This document shows, piece after piece, positions 47,813 through 60,400 of a DNA stretch of 64,000 bases. Made by a program: the position numbers and the translations under genes. Below the pieces are notes generated by a model. The model was given only the letters and a program-made list of their open reading frames with translations. It ran no database searches and was not told the origin of the DNA. The stretch covers positions 2,505,001 through 2,569,000 of the forward strand of contig JAKZAP010000008.1 in the NCBI GenBank assembly GCA_023053575.1, in the 5' to 3' direction. Origin of the DNA: Branchinecta lynchi. Taxonomy: Eukaryota > Arthropoda > Branchiopoda > Anostraca > Branchinectidae. Numbering within the stretch: the stretch's first letter is position 1; every line of letters starts with the position of its first letter.

Positions 47813-49949
47813 ACTCCTTCGACCAAAACTTGCTCAAACCACATTACTGAAGCCTAGAATTTTACCTACCACCTGAACAGGACTGTAAAACGCTAACATT
47901 TTGCACGACGCTGCATTCCAGTCTGTTTCTGGTCTTTCCTCGACAGTACCTGACCACTGTTCGGTTATGCTCCTATAACGCGATTTTCGTCTGACCGGTA
48001 ATCTCACCATAACCGACCTCCCGACAGCCTCCCGAGTCGGTTCTGGTTAGTTCGCACCGGTGGGGAACAACCATACACTTCCTAGACCAAACTGGAAGCT
48101 GTAGGCTACTGGAATGCGCTGGAATCCAGTACCAAGAACTAGACGAAACCAATTACCAGAGTCATCACCCGTAGGAGTATCGCATCAGGATTCAAATCTT
48201 ATTGCTCTCAAGTGCAATTTAAGGCAAGCCTGTGTCACCGGGTATACAAGAGCGCATTACAGGTAAAACTAGAGGTATAAAATAACCGAAGAACCTACAT
48301 CACACAAGATCACAAAAAGTTCACAAGGCCGTTTCCACTTCCAAGTTCGGCTTGATGTTGGCTACCTGCCCCAAAGCGCGTCATTTACAGGCTGTTTACA
48401 GGTACTCACATTAACATGTTAACAGACACCAACAAAGCTGTGTATTCCCTTGACTTCAAATTGCAATATTTTCTATCAGATCACACCATAAGCTGTGGAT
48501 CAGTACTTATTGAACTACTTGTTTCGCATTGCATCTTTGGGCATAGGAGGCTAATCCCGGAACGTTTCTTGAACGTTGGCATGTTTCAATTCTGAAGCTG
48601 AGACCGTACCCAACTCCGTTTTCAACCCCCTGTAACTTGGATTTGCTCCCTTTTACTTTCTTTAGATCACCGATTGATAATGACCTCGTCTGGGGCCTGT
48701 CAGCTCTCAAAAGACCCTTCATTAGACAAGAAGGATCATAAAGTCATGATTCTGAGACATCCCTCTTTGGGTTAAAGACAACTGAGGGCGTCTGAGGTAT
48801 ACAGCCCTCGTCTATGAGAAACTCTTTCGCCGGGATTTGTACGCATTAGGTGAGACCGGCATGTGCCGTTTCCCCAAAGACATATTCCAACCTATTCCAA
48901 AGTTGCAACCAGTGCCATTTCCCCATGACCGGTATATAAAAATTTGTGTTGGTTCTGAGTTCTGTTGATTGATGTTGATCATTTGTTGATCTACGTAACA
49001 AACATTGCACTATAGTATCTCTGTAAATGATTTTTTGTTTGTTTGTTGTCTGAATTGTCTGAATATTATGATCCACCGATTCTAATAAATTTGTAATGTG
49101 AGACAGTTTTCTAAAAATATTTGAAAACGAAGAAAAATCAAAATGTTGGGCGTCGTCTGTGAGGGTATTAAAATAACAGATATTCTGCTGATCCGCCACT
49201 GCTCTTACGAATTTTCGTCTGGGGTTCTTGACAGTAACATCAGCAAAACAACTGGGTGTCTGGACAGGTCATTCCTCAGAAGCGCTGGCGATGGGTAAAA
49301 GGTCGTGAAATTTCAGTAGAATTTGCCAAAGCCTGAAGTGAAATGCATGGACAGAAATATTCTAAAACATGTCTCCATCTCATACCGCTACATACCGTTT
49401 GACAAGTTTTCCGAAAGTTTGTGACTTTAAAATTTTTGCTTGGCAAGTTCGCGTTCGACAAGCTAATCACTACGGAAGTTGCAACATGGCAAGTCCGCAG
49501 AAAGACAAGTCAAGTTCCCGGTGGGATATCAGGGATCCTGTCTTAAGGAAGAAGAAGAAGGAAACCATCGGAACATGGATCCTAACTTCCTCGTTTTTCA
49601 GACGCTACGAAAAACGAGGAACCCAGGACCCTGTTGTGATGGTTTTCTTCTTTAAAAAAATGAAGAATTCAGGAAACACTGTTCTGTTAAGACAGGATCC
49701 GTGTTCCGAGGCAGGAGCCCTGTTTTGCTTAAGGCAGAAACCCTGTCCTGATTAAAGCTTAACCCGAGTAAGTCTGAGACACGCCAGTCTCGTCACCCAT
49801 CACCTAGATAGACTTGAAGACGCGTTGAGAATGCGTTACTTGGTCATTTCCGTTTCCGAAAAATCGTGTAGACTAAACAAGACCTACGTTGCCCCGGCAA
49901 TGTGAAGTGTTGCGGCAACCTTTGTCCGGCTTCGCCGATTAAACTGTTC
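47813..49949. other. Intergenic region between genes 3 and 4, mostly unassigned
   Basis: It is 5' of gene 3 and 3' of gene 4. The longest open frame is on the minus strand (48846-49199, 117 residues, starting MADQQNICYFNTL); I do not recognise it, it has no membrane segment, and its codons give no clear support. At 49525-49760 a hairpin-like stretch repeats GGGATCCTGTCTTAAG and TTAAGACAGGATCC. The missing start exon of gene 3 could be anywhere from 45281 to here; I could not place it. Confidence 0.3.
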
Positions 49950-51612
49950 GGTTTTGTTTCTTCGCTGTCGGTTAAATGCTGAAGTTGTCAACTTATTGGA
50001 GCTTTTAAAACGGTATGTTCTAAAAAGAATCATCTCATGATCAAAAGCTATTGTTCAGCGTTGTAAAAACAACAACAAAAGAATATCGGAAAAAGGGACT
50101 AATTTGACTTTGCAGTCAGTTGAACTTTATCCTTTTCAATCGTTGACATCGTGACCGATGAAAACTTATAACAATATTTTATATAATCTAGTTGGTATTA
50201 TAAAGCTATCCGTAACTTTTCAGGATAAAAATACCATGGATGACACTATTAATTATTAATAAACTACCTCGTTGTTTTACATTATCGTTTGTACCCGTTG
50301 CGTAAACAGCTAATCCTAGGTTACAGCCATAGACCATTGATGCAAACTTTCTTACCCTCAGATTTGTAGAAATTGAATATAATATGCACGAATTTGCAGA
50401 AGTTCTAGCCCCTCCTGAACCGATTCTTACTTACAAGTCCCTCTCCCGTGATAGACATCAAGTTCACCGGATAAAAATAATGGGTATACCAGCTAGCAAA
50501 AGCTGCAAACCCCTCATCCCTGAAGATGATTGTAGCATAACAGCCGATTATTACTTACAAGTCCCTTGCATGTCTTACGATTGGAAACCAAATTGTTCTT
50601 ACCATCGAATATACCGGAAACAAATAACAGGTACACCGACTAACAAAAGCTGCAAAACGCTCATTGCCGAAGATGATTATGAGCTAACAGTTGACTGTTG
50701 CATACAAGTCCCCTACACGTCTCACAACTGGTATCGCCTATTTTTGGGGTCAGTGTGTACCTTACTACTGAAGTTGTCAACCCCTTGAAACTTTCAAACT
50801 GGTTTTGTTTCTTCGCTGTCAATTAATGCTGCAGTTGTCAACTTATCGACACTTTTAAAATAGGATGTTCTAAAAAAAATAATACGTGATCAAAAGCTAT
50901 TCTTCAGCGTTGTAAAACCAACAACAAAATAATATCGGAAGAAGGGACTAAATTGACTTTGCAGTCAGCTGAACTTTATCCTTTTCAATCGTAGACATCG
51001 TGACGGATGAAAACTTGGAACAATATAATCTAGTTGGTATTATAAAGCTATCCGCAACTTTTCTTAGTTATTATGAAACTACCTCATTATTTTACATTTT
51101 CGTTTGTATCCGTTGCCTATACAGTTAAACCTAGGTTACAGCGATAGACCATCGACACAAACTTTCTTACCGTCAGATTTATAGAAATCAAATACAATGT
51201 GCACCCATCTGCACAAGTTTCTAGCCCCTCGTGAACCGATTCCTACTTACAAGTCCCTCTCCCGTGATAGAGATCAAGTTCACCGAAAACAAATAACGGG
51301 TACTCCAGCTAGCTGAAGTTGAAAACCCCTCATCGCTGTGTGTAGCATAACAGCCGATTATTACTTACAAGTCCCTTGCATATCTTACCATTGGGAACCA
51401 AATTGTTCTTACCATCGAAAACACCGGAAACAAATAACAGGTACACCAACTAGCAAAAGCTGCAAACCCCTCATCACCGAAGATGATTATGAGCTAACAG
51501 TCGACTGTTGCTTAAAAGTCCCCTACATGTCTCACAACTGGTATCGCCTATGTTTGGTTTCAGTGTGTACCTTACTACTGAAGTTGTCAACCCCTTGAAA
51601 TTTTCAAACTGA
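49950..51612 (+). repeat. 851-bp tandem duplication carrying an internally repeated open frame
   Basis: Copy one starts GGTTTTGTTTCTTCGCTGTC at 49950 and copy two at 50801, so the unit is 851 bp. In copy one a 134-residue frame (50384-50788) has two repeats of about 53 residues with the pattern KSCK-LI-EDD-----D---QVP--S--W. In copy two an 8-bp loss (GAAGATGA-type, near 51335) and a TGA break that frame, leaving 86 residues (51338-51598). No known domain was recognised. It may be a higher-order satellite whose frame is incidental, or a small Cys-containing gene with a broken duplicate. Confidence 0.6.
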
Positions 51613-52430
51613 TGTCTCTCAATAAGGAATTTTTGTAAAAAAAAATGGATGGCAATGTGCTTTGATCAACTCATCAACGGCTATCGATTGCCGTCGAAAT
51701 ACAGATTCTATCTGCCTTAGTTCAAAAGTTGACTTTCTTGCCGTAGGCCAACTTTCTAACGTCACCACTTAGAAAGCAGCAAAGGATAAGCCCTAGTTTC
51801 TTCAGCAATGAGAGAACTTTTAAAGTTTAAGAGGCACATCTGATACCATTTATCTATCGCAAGCCCAAGTGCAAATAAACGAATGATAAACTCAGCATAG
51901 AAGGCAGCACTGTCGGACCAGTGGGAAAAAGCCACTTTTTTATTTTTGTAGATTTTTCTATTTATCACTCAAAGAAGATATGTTGGCTGTGGGGCCAGGT
52001 AACTGCCGCATATATTTAACACTTATAGATTTTAGTCCATTTTCGATTTGAAACTGGTGCCTGCCTGCTTGCGTGCTAGAACGGAGCTTCCCGCTCGAAA
52101 GCAGAAGCATGGTTTGATCAAACGAAAGGTTCGCTACACAATTCCAGGTAGTTCTCTCTGACATGGACTACATAACTCCACTTCCCTTCGCACACCGTAG
52201 GCTCTGGCTCAAGGACAAGCAAAAACCATCCTTATTGGCCCCAGGCAAGAGTTCTACGGAGCTTTTCAAAATGTAATGTTATATTCATCAATCCGGCCGA
52301 AGGTCCAAACTTTCCGTAAAAACCGCACAGGTTAGACCATTACCAGTTGCCAGGAAGAGGACAAAACCAGTGTTGCCACGACCTTTCTCCGGCTTCGCCG
52401 ACTAAACTGTTGCGACAGCAACACTTTGGT
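51613..52430. other. Intergenic, unassigned
   Basis: Two overlapping minus frames of 68 residues (51762-51968, 51958-52164) show no recognisable features. The words TCAACGGCTATCGATTGCCG and TTCAAAAGTTGACTTTCTTG recur at 52885-52965, so part is a dispersed repeat. Confidence 0.3.
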
Positions 52431-52835
52431 TTTTGGGGCCCCAAAACGTAAGTGGAGGGATACCTATGACATCGGAAAAGCTGTCCGTGTTTCCGCAAGA
52501 TAACTCTCCAGAGGATTGAGACATTTTGATGAAACCCACATTTTGATGAAACCCCCACATTTTGGTGGGGGATCCTTTAGGTCAAAGTCTAGGTCAAGTT
52601 CGAAGATGGGCTCTGTAGCCCCATATTTGAGGGTGGGGGAGGGGTTTCAAATTAAGGGGCAAACAAAATATTTTTTTAAAGCTATTTAGATAGTTGATTT
52701 AGGGGTAAGGAGACAGGCTGAATTCGAATATGAAATTTATTTTCTCGCCAGAGAAATGGTTCACCTGGAATCCAGCAAAAACGGAAAATTTGTGAAAAGT
52801 AAAAGATTAATATGAAGCTGATTAGAAGTCGATTA
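52431..52835 (-). mobile_element. GGGATCCC-family element, short reversed copy
   Basis: It starts TTTTGGGGCCCCAAAACGTA (mutated end), then CCTATGACATCGGAAAAGCT, GGGCTCTGTAGCCCCATATT, and one to two units (CTGAATTCGAATATG, TTCACCTGGAATCCAGC). The AACAAGACC end is missing. Confidence 0.6.
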
Positions 52836-53019
52836 GGTGGATCACATGAAGAAATTTGTGTACCAAAAAATGGCTGACATACTTTGATCAGCTCGTCAAC
52901 GGCTTTCGATTGCCGTCGAAAAAAAAAATTCTACCTGTCTTAAGTTCAAAAGTTGACTTTTTTGCCGCAGGCCTACGAAAACAGAACGCTAAATTTCTAT
53001 CGTCAACTTTTGGATCCGC

Positions 53020-53890
53020 TTAGGCTATCCTTCCCTAGTCAATGGACAATCTTCAGAAACTATCCCGCTTTAGAAGCGCTCAACTGGAGTATGGCGAATT
53101 CCCCATATTCCAGTTCAGCGAGAAGGGTCCCTCACTCCCAAAATGGTTGTACAGTGGTGCCCGGTGTGCCCAAGGAGGGTGTACAGTGGTACCCAGCGAG
53201 TGCAACCCCTCAGTTCAGCGCTTCTAGGCGGAGTTTCTGTTAATCCCCTGTGCCTCGCCATCAGCACTTGGGAAACATGGTAAAATAGATCCAACAGAAG
53301 TGCGAACAGAAGATCAGGGTCGGGCACTCCCGCTCTGGAATTTCTGCCCGGATTTCCGCCACCATCATCACTTTCATATAGAAAAGTTGAGATTTTTACA
53401 ACTTGATAATGAAAGTGCAGGAAATTCGGCCTGGAAATCCTGATCGCGTGTTCTCACATAAACAAAGCAAAAAAAGAGTGGAAAATCTGTGTTCTGCGTC
53501 CCAGGTAGTTGAGGTTTTGCGCAATTCTCTGCAGCATAAACTGAAGCGCCCCACTCCCTTTTGGATCGGACTTTTTACTGTAGTTGCGTTTTCTTTATGT
53601 AGTCTCGCTTAAAAACCGATTCCTTTTGCTGTAGTTTCGTACCTGAAACCACGGAGCTCAAAATACAAACCACCTCGCACATGTAGTTTGACTTTTCGGA
53701 AACAAGAACTCAATATAACGCAAGTAAGACAATACACGAGCCAAACTACAAACACTGACGAAACAGAAGTGAATAAAAAAAACACTGACGAAACAGAAGT
53801 GAATAAAAAAAACACACAGCCTCTGTCTATAATAGTGGAGATTGTGAGACAATGGGGGCTAACGGAAACTAGTCCACTTGGAGCGCAATA
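53020..53890. repeat. Mixed copies of the palindrome family with a short duplication
   Basis: GTTCAGCGCTTCTAGGCGGA GTTTCTGTTAATCCCC (53214-53250) and GGTTTTGCGCAATTCTCTGC ... GGATCGGACTTTTTACT, ACTAGTCCACTTGGAGCGC (53869-53887) are pieces of the family at 36979-37413. Within it ACACTGACGAAACAGAAGTG plus AATAAAAAAA occurs twice in tandem (53750-53810). The 102-residue minus frame here is repeat-derived. Confidence 0.45.
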
Positions 53891-54029
53891 AGCCCAATTG
53901 CAGAAACCGGCAACCAAACAACTGGATCACTTTGAGTTTATTTGAGATACACCGGCTAAACTGTCAGAGCTAGCGTATTTGTTGCACCGATGATCCAAGG
54001 GAAACGAAAACACGGGCTCTACAATGGTA

Positions 54030-54246
54030 ATGGTGGGTTTACACACTGCGTAAAATCCGAGCGTATTTTACGCACGTTTTGAGCTTGAAAAGATTTCTAG
54101 CAATACGGATTTAAATAGAGAAATCGGTCCGTTTTGTATTCAAAAACGTTCGTATTGCTAGAAATCTTTTCAAGCTCAAAACGTGCGTAAAATACGCTCG
54201 GATTTCAAAATACGCTCGGATTTTACGCAGTGTGTAAATGGACCAT
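54030..54246. mobile_element. Hairpin MITE with GTTTACACACTGCG ends
   Basis: ATGGTGGGTTTACACACTGC GTAAAATCCGAGCGTATTTT at the left is mirrored at the right, with a further pair GAGCTTGAAAAGATTTCTAG / inverse inside. CAAAATACGCTCGGATTT is duplicated near the right end. It is 169 bp from the stop of gene 4, so it may lie in its 3' UTR. Confidence 0.75.
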
Positions 54247-54414
54247 AAGCAAAGTACGAAGAGAGAAGGAATCGCGGTAAAATACGTTTTAATGCGAAGA
54301 CAAAAAACTACGACTGGAGATCACATCATGCAAAAATCACCTTATTCTTAAAAATCACATCTTGAAACCGCAAATATCCGGAAACACACCGAATCTATTA
54401 TCTCATTCTTCCCC

Positions 54415-57400
54415 TCAGATCTTCCTTTCGTTGTCTCGAAGTCCGACCAACTCGCATGACTTGTCCCAGATTCTCTTAGCGAGCATTGCATCTTGAGACA
54501 GTTTGGAGCAACTGGCAGGCTGTCAAAAAAAAATGTTTAAATTCAGGCCAAACATTTGAGTACGGGATCACCAACATCTTGGATGCCTTCCACCCTGCTG
54601 GAACCTGTATTCTCCGTCGCAAATACTCCAGCACATTCCTGGAGGTATTATATACATCCAGGAATTGGTGATCTCATTTCGGGTGCTGGGGTGATTTTGC
54701 GGAGGACGGACAGGCCAGGGACAGTGTTGCCACTCTCGTACGGTATCTGTTAAATTCTGGCACCTAGGAAGCTCGGTCTACCTTTACTAACTACTGGCGG
54801 GACATGTCGCTTTTCATCTTTCTAATCGTATACTTTTGATTTTCCCACTTTTGATCTTATCGGTCGTAAAACTGAGGCTTAAAGTCTAACTGAAAAGCCA
54901 ACATATTTTTGCATCACTTAACTGAATACGCGGCATTCTGGGGTTATAACAAGAGATTTTTTTTATTTTTCACTATTTGCTCTAGAATGACGTTCAGAGT
55001 ATCGACGGTCATCCTCACAGCTCAATTTGCTACTATGACGCAGAAAAGTTGAATCTCAATACATACGTGGCGTTTCAGTTGCCAATGATCAGCTTTCTTA
55101 AGGTGGCTCACGCGTAAATAACCATTTTCGTCGAGCATACAACACACATACTAGGGTATAGAGCATACAAATAAGACAAGGAAATTCACTATTTGAAAGT
55201 CGATTATTACTGGATAGCTCCGCAACGAAGGAACGCATCTTCGCCGGGTTCAAGCTTCTTTAAATGAATAAGCTGTCAGCACGGTAACTCTCGATGGGAT
55301 CGAGATATTTTGGTGAAACTCGGTGAGAGGATTCTTTGCGTCAAGGGAAAGGTCGAGTTCCTAGATGGGCTCTGTAGCCCTATATTTAGGGGTGGTAGAG
55401 GGAGTTCAAATTAATGGACAGACAATATATTTGTAATGAGATGGTCGAATGAAGGCTACAAAGTCATGCTAAATATGAGTATGAAAACCATTTTCTCGGC
55501 GGACTAGTAGTTCGCCCGGAATCCGGCCAAAGACGGAAAGTTTGTTAAAAGTAAAAGTGTTATTTGAAGTTGATTAGATGTTCGGTTTAAAGGTAAGAGG
55601 AATTGCTGAACACTTGTTGTGGAATTCGGCCGATACCGGGAAAGAGGAAAACAAAAATTTGAAGTTGATTAGATGATGGACATCGCAGTAAGGATATACG
55701 CTGAATTTGTTTTCGAGTTTTTTTCTGCCGGACCAATAAATCGGCCGGAACCGGAAATTTGATAGAAGTAATGCAGTAAGCTTTGATCAGTTTCGTCAAA
55801 ATGGACAAGTAAGCAAACACTCTGAATCCATATTTGAACTTAAGTTTTCTCAGACGATTAGCTATTTGGCCTTAACCTGTTTCTAAATTTTAATAGCAAA
55901 AATGTTCAAGGATTCTGGCGACAACTGGATGTACGTGGCAAAGGCAAGACCCAATTGTCTGGATCTATTATGCAATTTTTGGGATCCCATCGAAACCTTT
56001 GTTCTTGTTGTACGCGGGCCACCGTGAAATATTTTTGGTTTTCCACTGGCGCCTAAATGAAGCGTTCTAATGCTGCAGACTGACGATCTCGGCAGATGCT
56101 GCAGACCAGAATACCTTTTAGGATTTTCAATATCGTCAGCATCTACTTGCGGAAAAGTTGAGATTCCCGGACCGAGGATTAGGGCCAAGGACTCGCACTA
56201 ATTCCTGGAAGGATTCGTCACAGCCATTCTCTCAGCGAGAAAAGCAATGTCAATTTTAAACTTCGTAATGAAAGTAAAAAAAAATTGGCCAGGAAAATAT
56301 AGTCGTCTGTTCAAAGCACCAACTTAAAGGACCCCTCGCGATATTTACTCTTCAACTTAACAGTATTCATTTTGAATACTTTAAAAGTAGGCTGTGCTTT
56401 CAAAAAATAACCCAAGGTTCTGGCTGTTTTAAGCCTTTTCCGAGACCCTTTGACTTGTAGCGAAAACAGGGAAACAATTCACAACCCTGGTTTTTTGGGA
56501 TCCCAAAACGTAAGTGGAGGGATACCTATGACACCGCAAAAGTTGTCCGTCCGTCTGTGCTCGCTATAACTCTCGAGTCTCGAAGGGAATGAGATATTTT
56601 GATGAAACTTGGTGTGAGGATTCTTTGGGTCAAGAGTAAGGTCAAGTTCGTAGATTGGCTCTGTAGCCCTACATTTAGGGGAGGGGGAGGGGGTTTAAAT
56701 TAAGGGGCAAATGAAATATTTAAAAAAAAATAATGTGATAGTCGATTATGGGGTAAAAAGACATGCTGAACACGATGGTGGAAAGCATTTTATCATCGGA
56801 CAAGTAGTTCGCCCGGAATCTGGCCAAAACCGGAAAGTCTGTTAAAAGTAAAAGTTTTATTTGAAGTTGATTAGATGTTCGATATAGGGTTAAGAAAAGA
56901 TGCTGAACTCGACGGTGAAAACCATTTTCTTGCATGATACGTAGTTCGTCCGGAATCCGGCCGAAACCGGAAAGTTTGTTGAAAGTAGAAGTTTTATTTG
57001 GGGTTGATTAGATGTTCAATTTAGGGGTAAGAAAACATGCTGAACACTTCTGTGAAAACAATTGTTTACCCGGACTAGTAGTTTGCCCGGAATCCGGCCG
57101 AAACCGTAAAATTATTTATAGTTTTATTTATAGGTTGGTTAATATGGTGAGTTTTTGGGAAAGAATTATTAATATGCCGCGAGTACGGGTGCTTAAAGCA
57201 GCATATATGGAATCATTACGGGATGAGTCGAGTGATTCTTGGGCGTCCCAAAGAAAACAAATTTTGGACCAGTGTGGGGTTAGCTCGCTTTGGAATAACG
57301 GGGAGGGGCAAGGTCATGAAGTAGGAGACGTTGCAGGTGTGGTTAAAAAGGTGTTGATGGATCAGGAAATACAGCTGTGGCAGTGTGATGTCGGTAAGTT

Positions 57401-60400
57401 TAGCTCGTTGAGGTTTTACAGAGATGCTAAAGAGACATGAGGGGAAAGTATTTATTTTAAAGCAGGGTTGAATAGGGAGGAGTTAGCGTGGGTGATAAGT
57501 ATGAGGGGTGATTGTTTACCGCTAGGGGATAGGAGGAGGTATGTGGGAAGGGGTTTAAGTCGGATTGGTCCTTACTACTGCCCTATGTGTGGGGAGATGA
57601 ATGAGAATGTGTTGCACCTGATGTGTGAATGTAGTGAATTGGATGGGTTGAGGGATGAAGTGTTTGGAAAAAGAGTGTACGATGAGGAATGGTTGGTTAA
57701 AGTAATGAAGGAAGAATGTTTTTCGGGAGTTCGCCAGTTGGGAAGATTCCTTAAGCTTTCGATGAAGCATCGTGAAAGATTCATTTAGGTTTATTAGCAA
57801 TTTAGTGAAAATTTATTTTTATTTTGTTTTGTATTGCCATGGCCCTCGGGCTTTTTGTGTAAATATATATCATATCATATCATATCATATTTGTAGTTGA
57901 TTAGATATCCGATTTAGGGATTAGAAGAGATGCTGAATCCGTGTATGACGATCATTTTTTACCCGGACTAAAGTTCGACCGGAATCCGGCTGGAGCCTGA
58001 ATTTTCTTATAAGTCAAATTTTTATTTGAAGTTGTTTAGATGTTCAATATTGGGGAAAGAAGATACGCTGAGTTCGTTTTTGAGCTTTCTTTTTTCGCGG
58101 GACAAGTAGTTCAAAACAGATATGACTTATAGGGGTAAACACACATGCTGACTCCATATCTGAACTTGGTTTTTCAGATGATTAGCTATTTGGCCTTAAT
58201 CTGTTTCTGAACTTTAATAGTAAACATTTTCAAGGAGACTGGCGAAGACTGAATTTGGCGAAGACCAGACCCCACTGTCTGGATCAAATACTGAATTTTG
58301 GGATCCCATCGAAACCTTTGGTCTTGTTCTGGTGGAGAAACTACTCGCAGAAATGATACACATCGAACGTAGCAAAACACGGCAAGTGAGAAAATCATCG
58401 CGGTTTTGTTAGAGGGTATAGGGGTTCGAATGTACCGTGGGAAATTGGGGTCTTCAAGTTTGGAATTACATCGAGTGATTATGGACCCCTAACAAGATAG
58501 CTTCAGGGGGTCTTGTTCCTTGTTTTATATTTATGTTATGTAGTCTAATTAGTACGAATAAATGAATGAATGAATGAATGGAATTGCATTAGTATTACAG
58601 GTAAGACAGGTCCTTTAAAGACGAAAATTCCGAAATTCGTTTATGTATTCTAACTAGTACGAAGAAATTAATGAATGAATGAATGGAATAGTTTGCGTTA
58701 GTATTATAGGTAAGACAGGTCCTTTAAGACGAAAATTCAGAAATTCGTTGGGAAAACTTGACGGAACAAAACAAAAAGTTCTAGTCAGCTCTTACCTTGC
58801 ATTCAGCGAAGTACTGTCCCGAAACGTTCTCCGCCTCCGAAGAAACAGCGAGGTAGATGGGGGTCTGTGCACCTTCTTGCTCCGTCTGAAAGAAAACCAA
58901 GATAAACCAAATAACCTGGAGTTGAACAACACGCGTCATGAAATACATAAAATAACGCTTTAATATATCAATTAATTCATATCGTGTCAAAATGCTTCAT
59001 CGTCTTCTTTTCCTTCTACTTGCAGGTCGTGATGGCTGATGAAATATGTAACGAACGACTTTGCGTAGCGTTATTTTGTCGGCGGTGGCTTGATTCTGTC
59101 TGAAATATGGCACGAACGACTTTGTGTAGCGTTGACTTGATTTTGTCGGCGGTCGGCGGTGGCTTGATTTTGTACCTGGCGGACATTCAATCAAGTGTTA
59201 CACCCCAAGAAATTAGAAGAATAAGAAGAGGCAAAAGTCTGTTTTAACATACATAGGCCAGTTTTGTGAAAGCCCAATGGAAGTGTACAGAACTGGTTCA
59301 ATTCCGGGTGGAAGCTTCTACGCATTTCCAGACGAAACAGACACCAAGATAACTGCAAAAACGACTTTAGACCGTGGTATCAGAAACCATAATATCTGCA
59401 AAAACGCAACTATTATTTCTCTAGCGCATCTGGCCGCAGGCACTGTCATTAACGTAGCGTAAACCTGACCAAAATTTGCGATGAACATCTTCTAAAAGCA
59501 GTCCTGAACAAATGCCTTATTGCAAGGCTGTATTTAATAAATCCATTCATTCATTCATTCATTCAAAGGCTGGAGCCGGGCCCTTGAGACTTTAGAGGGC
59601 AGACTTTTCGACGTGTTAGTTGCAGGATAGTTTTACCTTGTAAAGGAGTTTCCTTGGCAGCCAGTTGGCGAGTCGGAACCACACCGGCTGAGGTCTGTCA
59701 TAGATGGGAGTGTCCGTCAAACCTGGATGGAGACAGTTGGCAACAACCCCAGTGCCTTGAAGACGTCGTGCCAGTTCGCGGGTGAAGAGCATAATGCAGA
59801 GTTTTGAGGTTCCATAGATCTTGAAGTATCCGGCACCTCCTTTCTGGAAGTTGAGGTTGTCCAAATCGAGCTCGCGGACGCGCCAGTGAACGACGCTGCC
59901 GTAGTTGACGATACGCGAAGGAGCGGCACGCTTCAGAAGATCTGGAAGAAAGCTAGCTTAGGGCTTGTCTTCAAACAGGTAGGTTCAAAACGTTGCCGTG
60001 ACCGCAGGAAAAGAAACCTTGTGTCAGAGAATCAAGTCGAAGAGTACACAAGACATACAAAGACCTGATAGCATTCGGTCCCTTGGCACCTGACCCTACA
60101 AATTTCAGTTTCTAGATCCGTGACCTCCAACATCAGCAGAACTGTCACTGAGTATACCTAACGGTGGCAAAAAAAGATCTGGATACGGATTCAACCCAAA
60201 AGTTTAACAGCATCTGTTAGTTATTCCCATAAAAACTCACATTGCCGGAGGATCTTCTCGATTATCTTTCCAAAATAGGCCAACAACAAGGCTTGTTTTA
60301 AACATGGCGTGTGGACCATCAGCGTTGAGGGGTCCACTGTTTTGTGGTAATGGTCGGCAGATTTTTGGAATCCTACGAACTGCGTCAGGAAGATTTTGCA

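Larger units (their letters stand above)
56324..58618 (+). mobile_element. TTAAAGGACC element split by a 1.8-kb insertion
   Basis: The left half (56324-56485: TTAAAGGACCCCTCGCG ... GGGAAACAATTCACAACC) and right half (58334-58618: CTACTCGCAGAAATGATACA ... GTAAGACAGGTCCTTTAA) are the two parts of one copy, as shown by 16512-16892. A GGGATCCC-family element lies between. CTGGT on both sides of it could be a 5-bp target duplication. A (GAAT)n run sits near the right end. Confidence 0.7.

Noticed and set aside
49369..49755. 128-residue plus-strand frame
   Set aside because: It is Lys-rich because of AAGAAGAAG and hairpin-like GGATCC words; no domain or splice context.
53609..53917. 102-residue minus-strand frame with repeated SSVFFLFTSV
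   Set aside because: It results from a 30-bp tandem duplication within palindrome-family sequence.
57468..57788. Separate host gene with a CCHC-like zinc motif
   Set aside because: It continues in the same frame as the part before a TGA, ends in an (ATATC)n tail, and is inserted in a repeat unit, all typical of a LINE 3' end.
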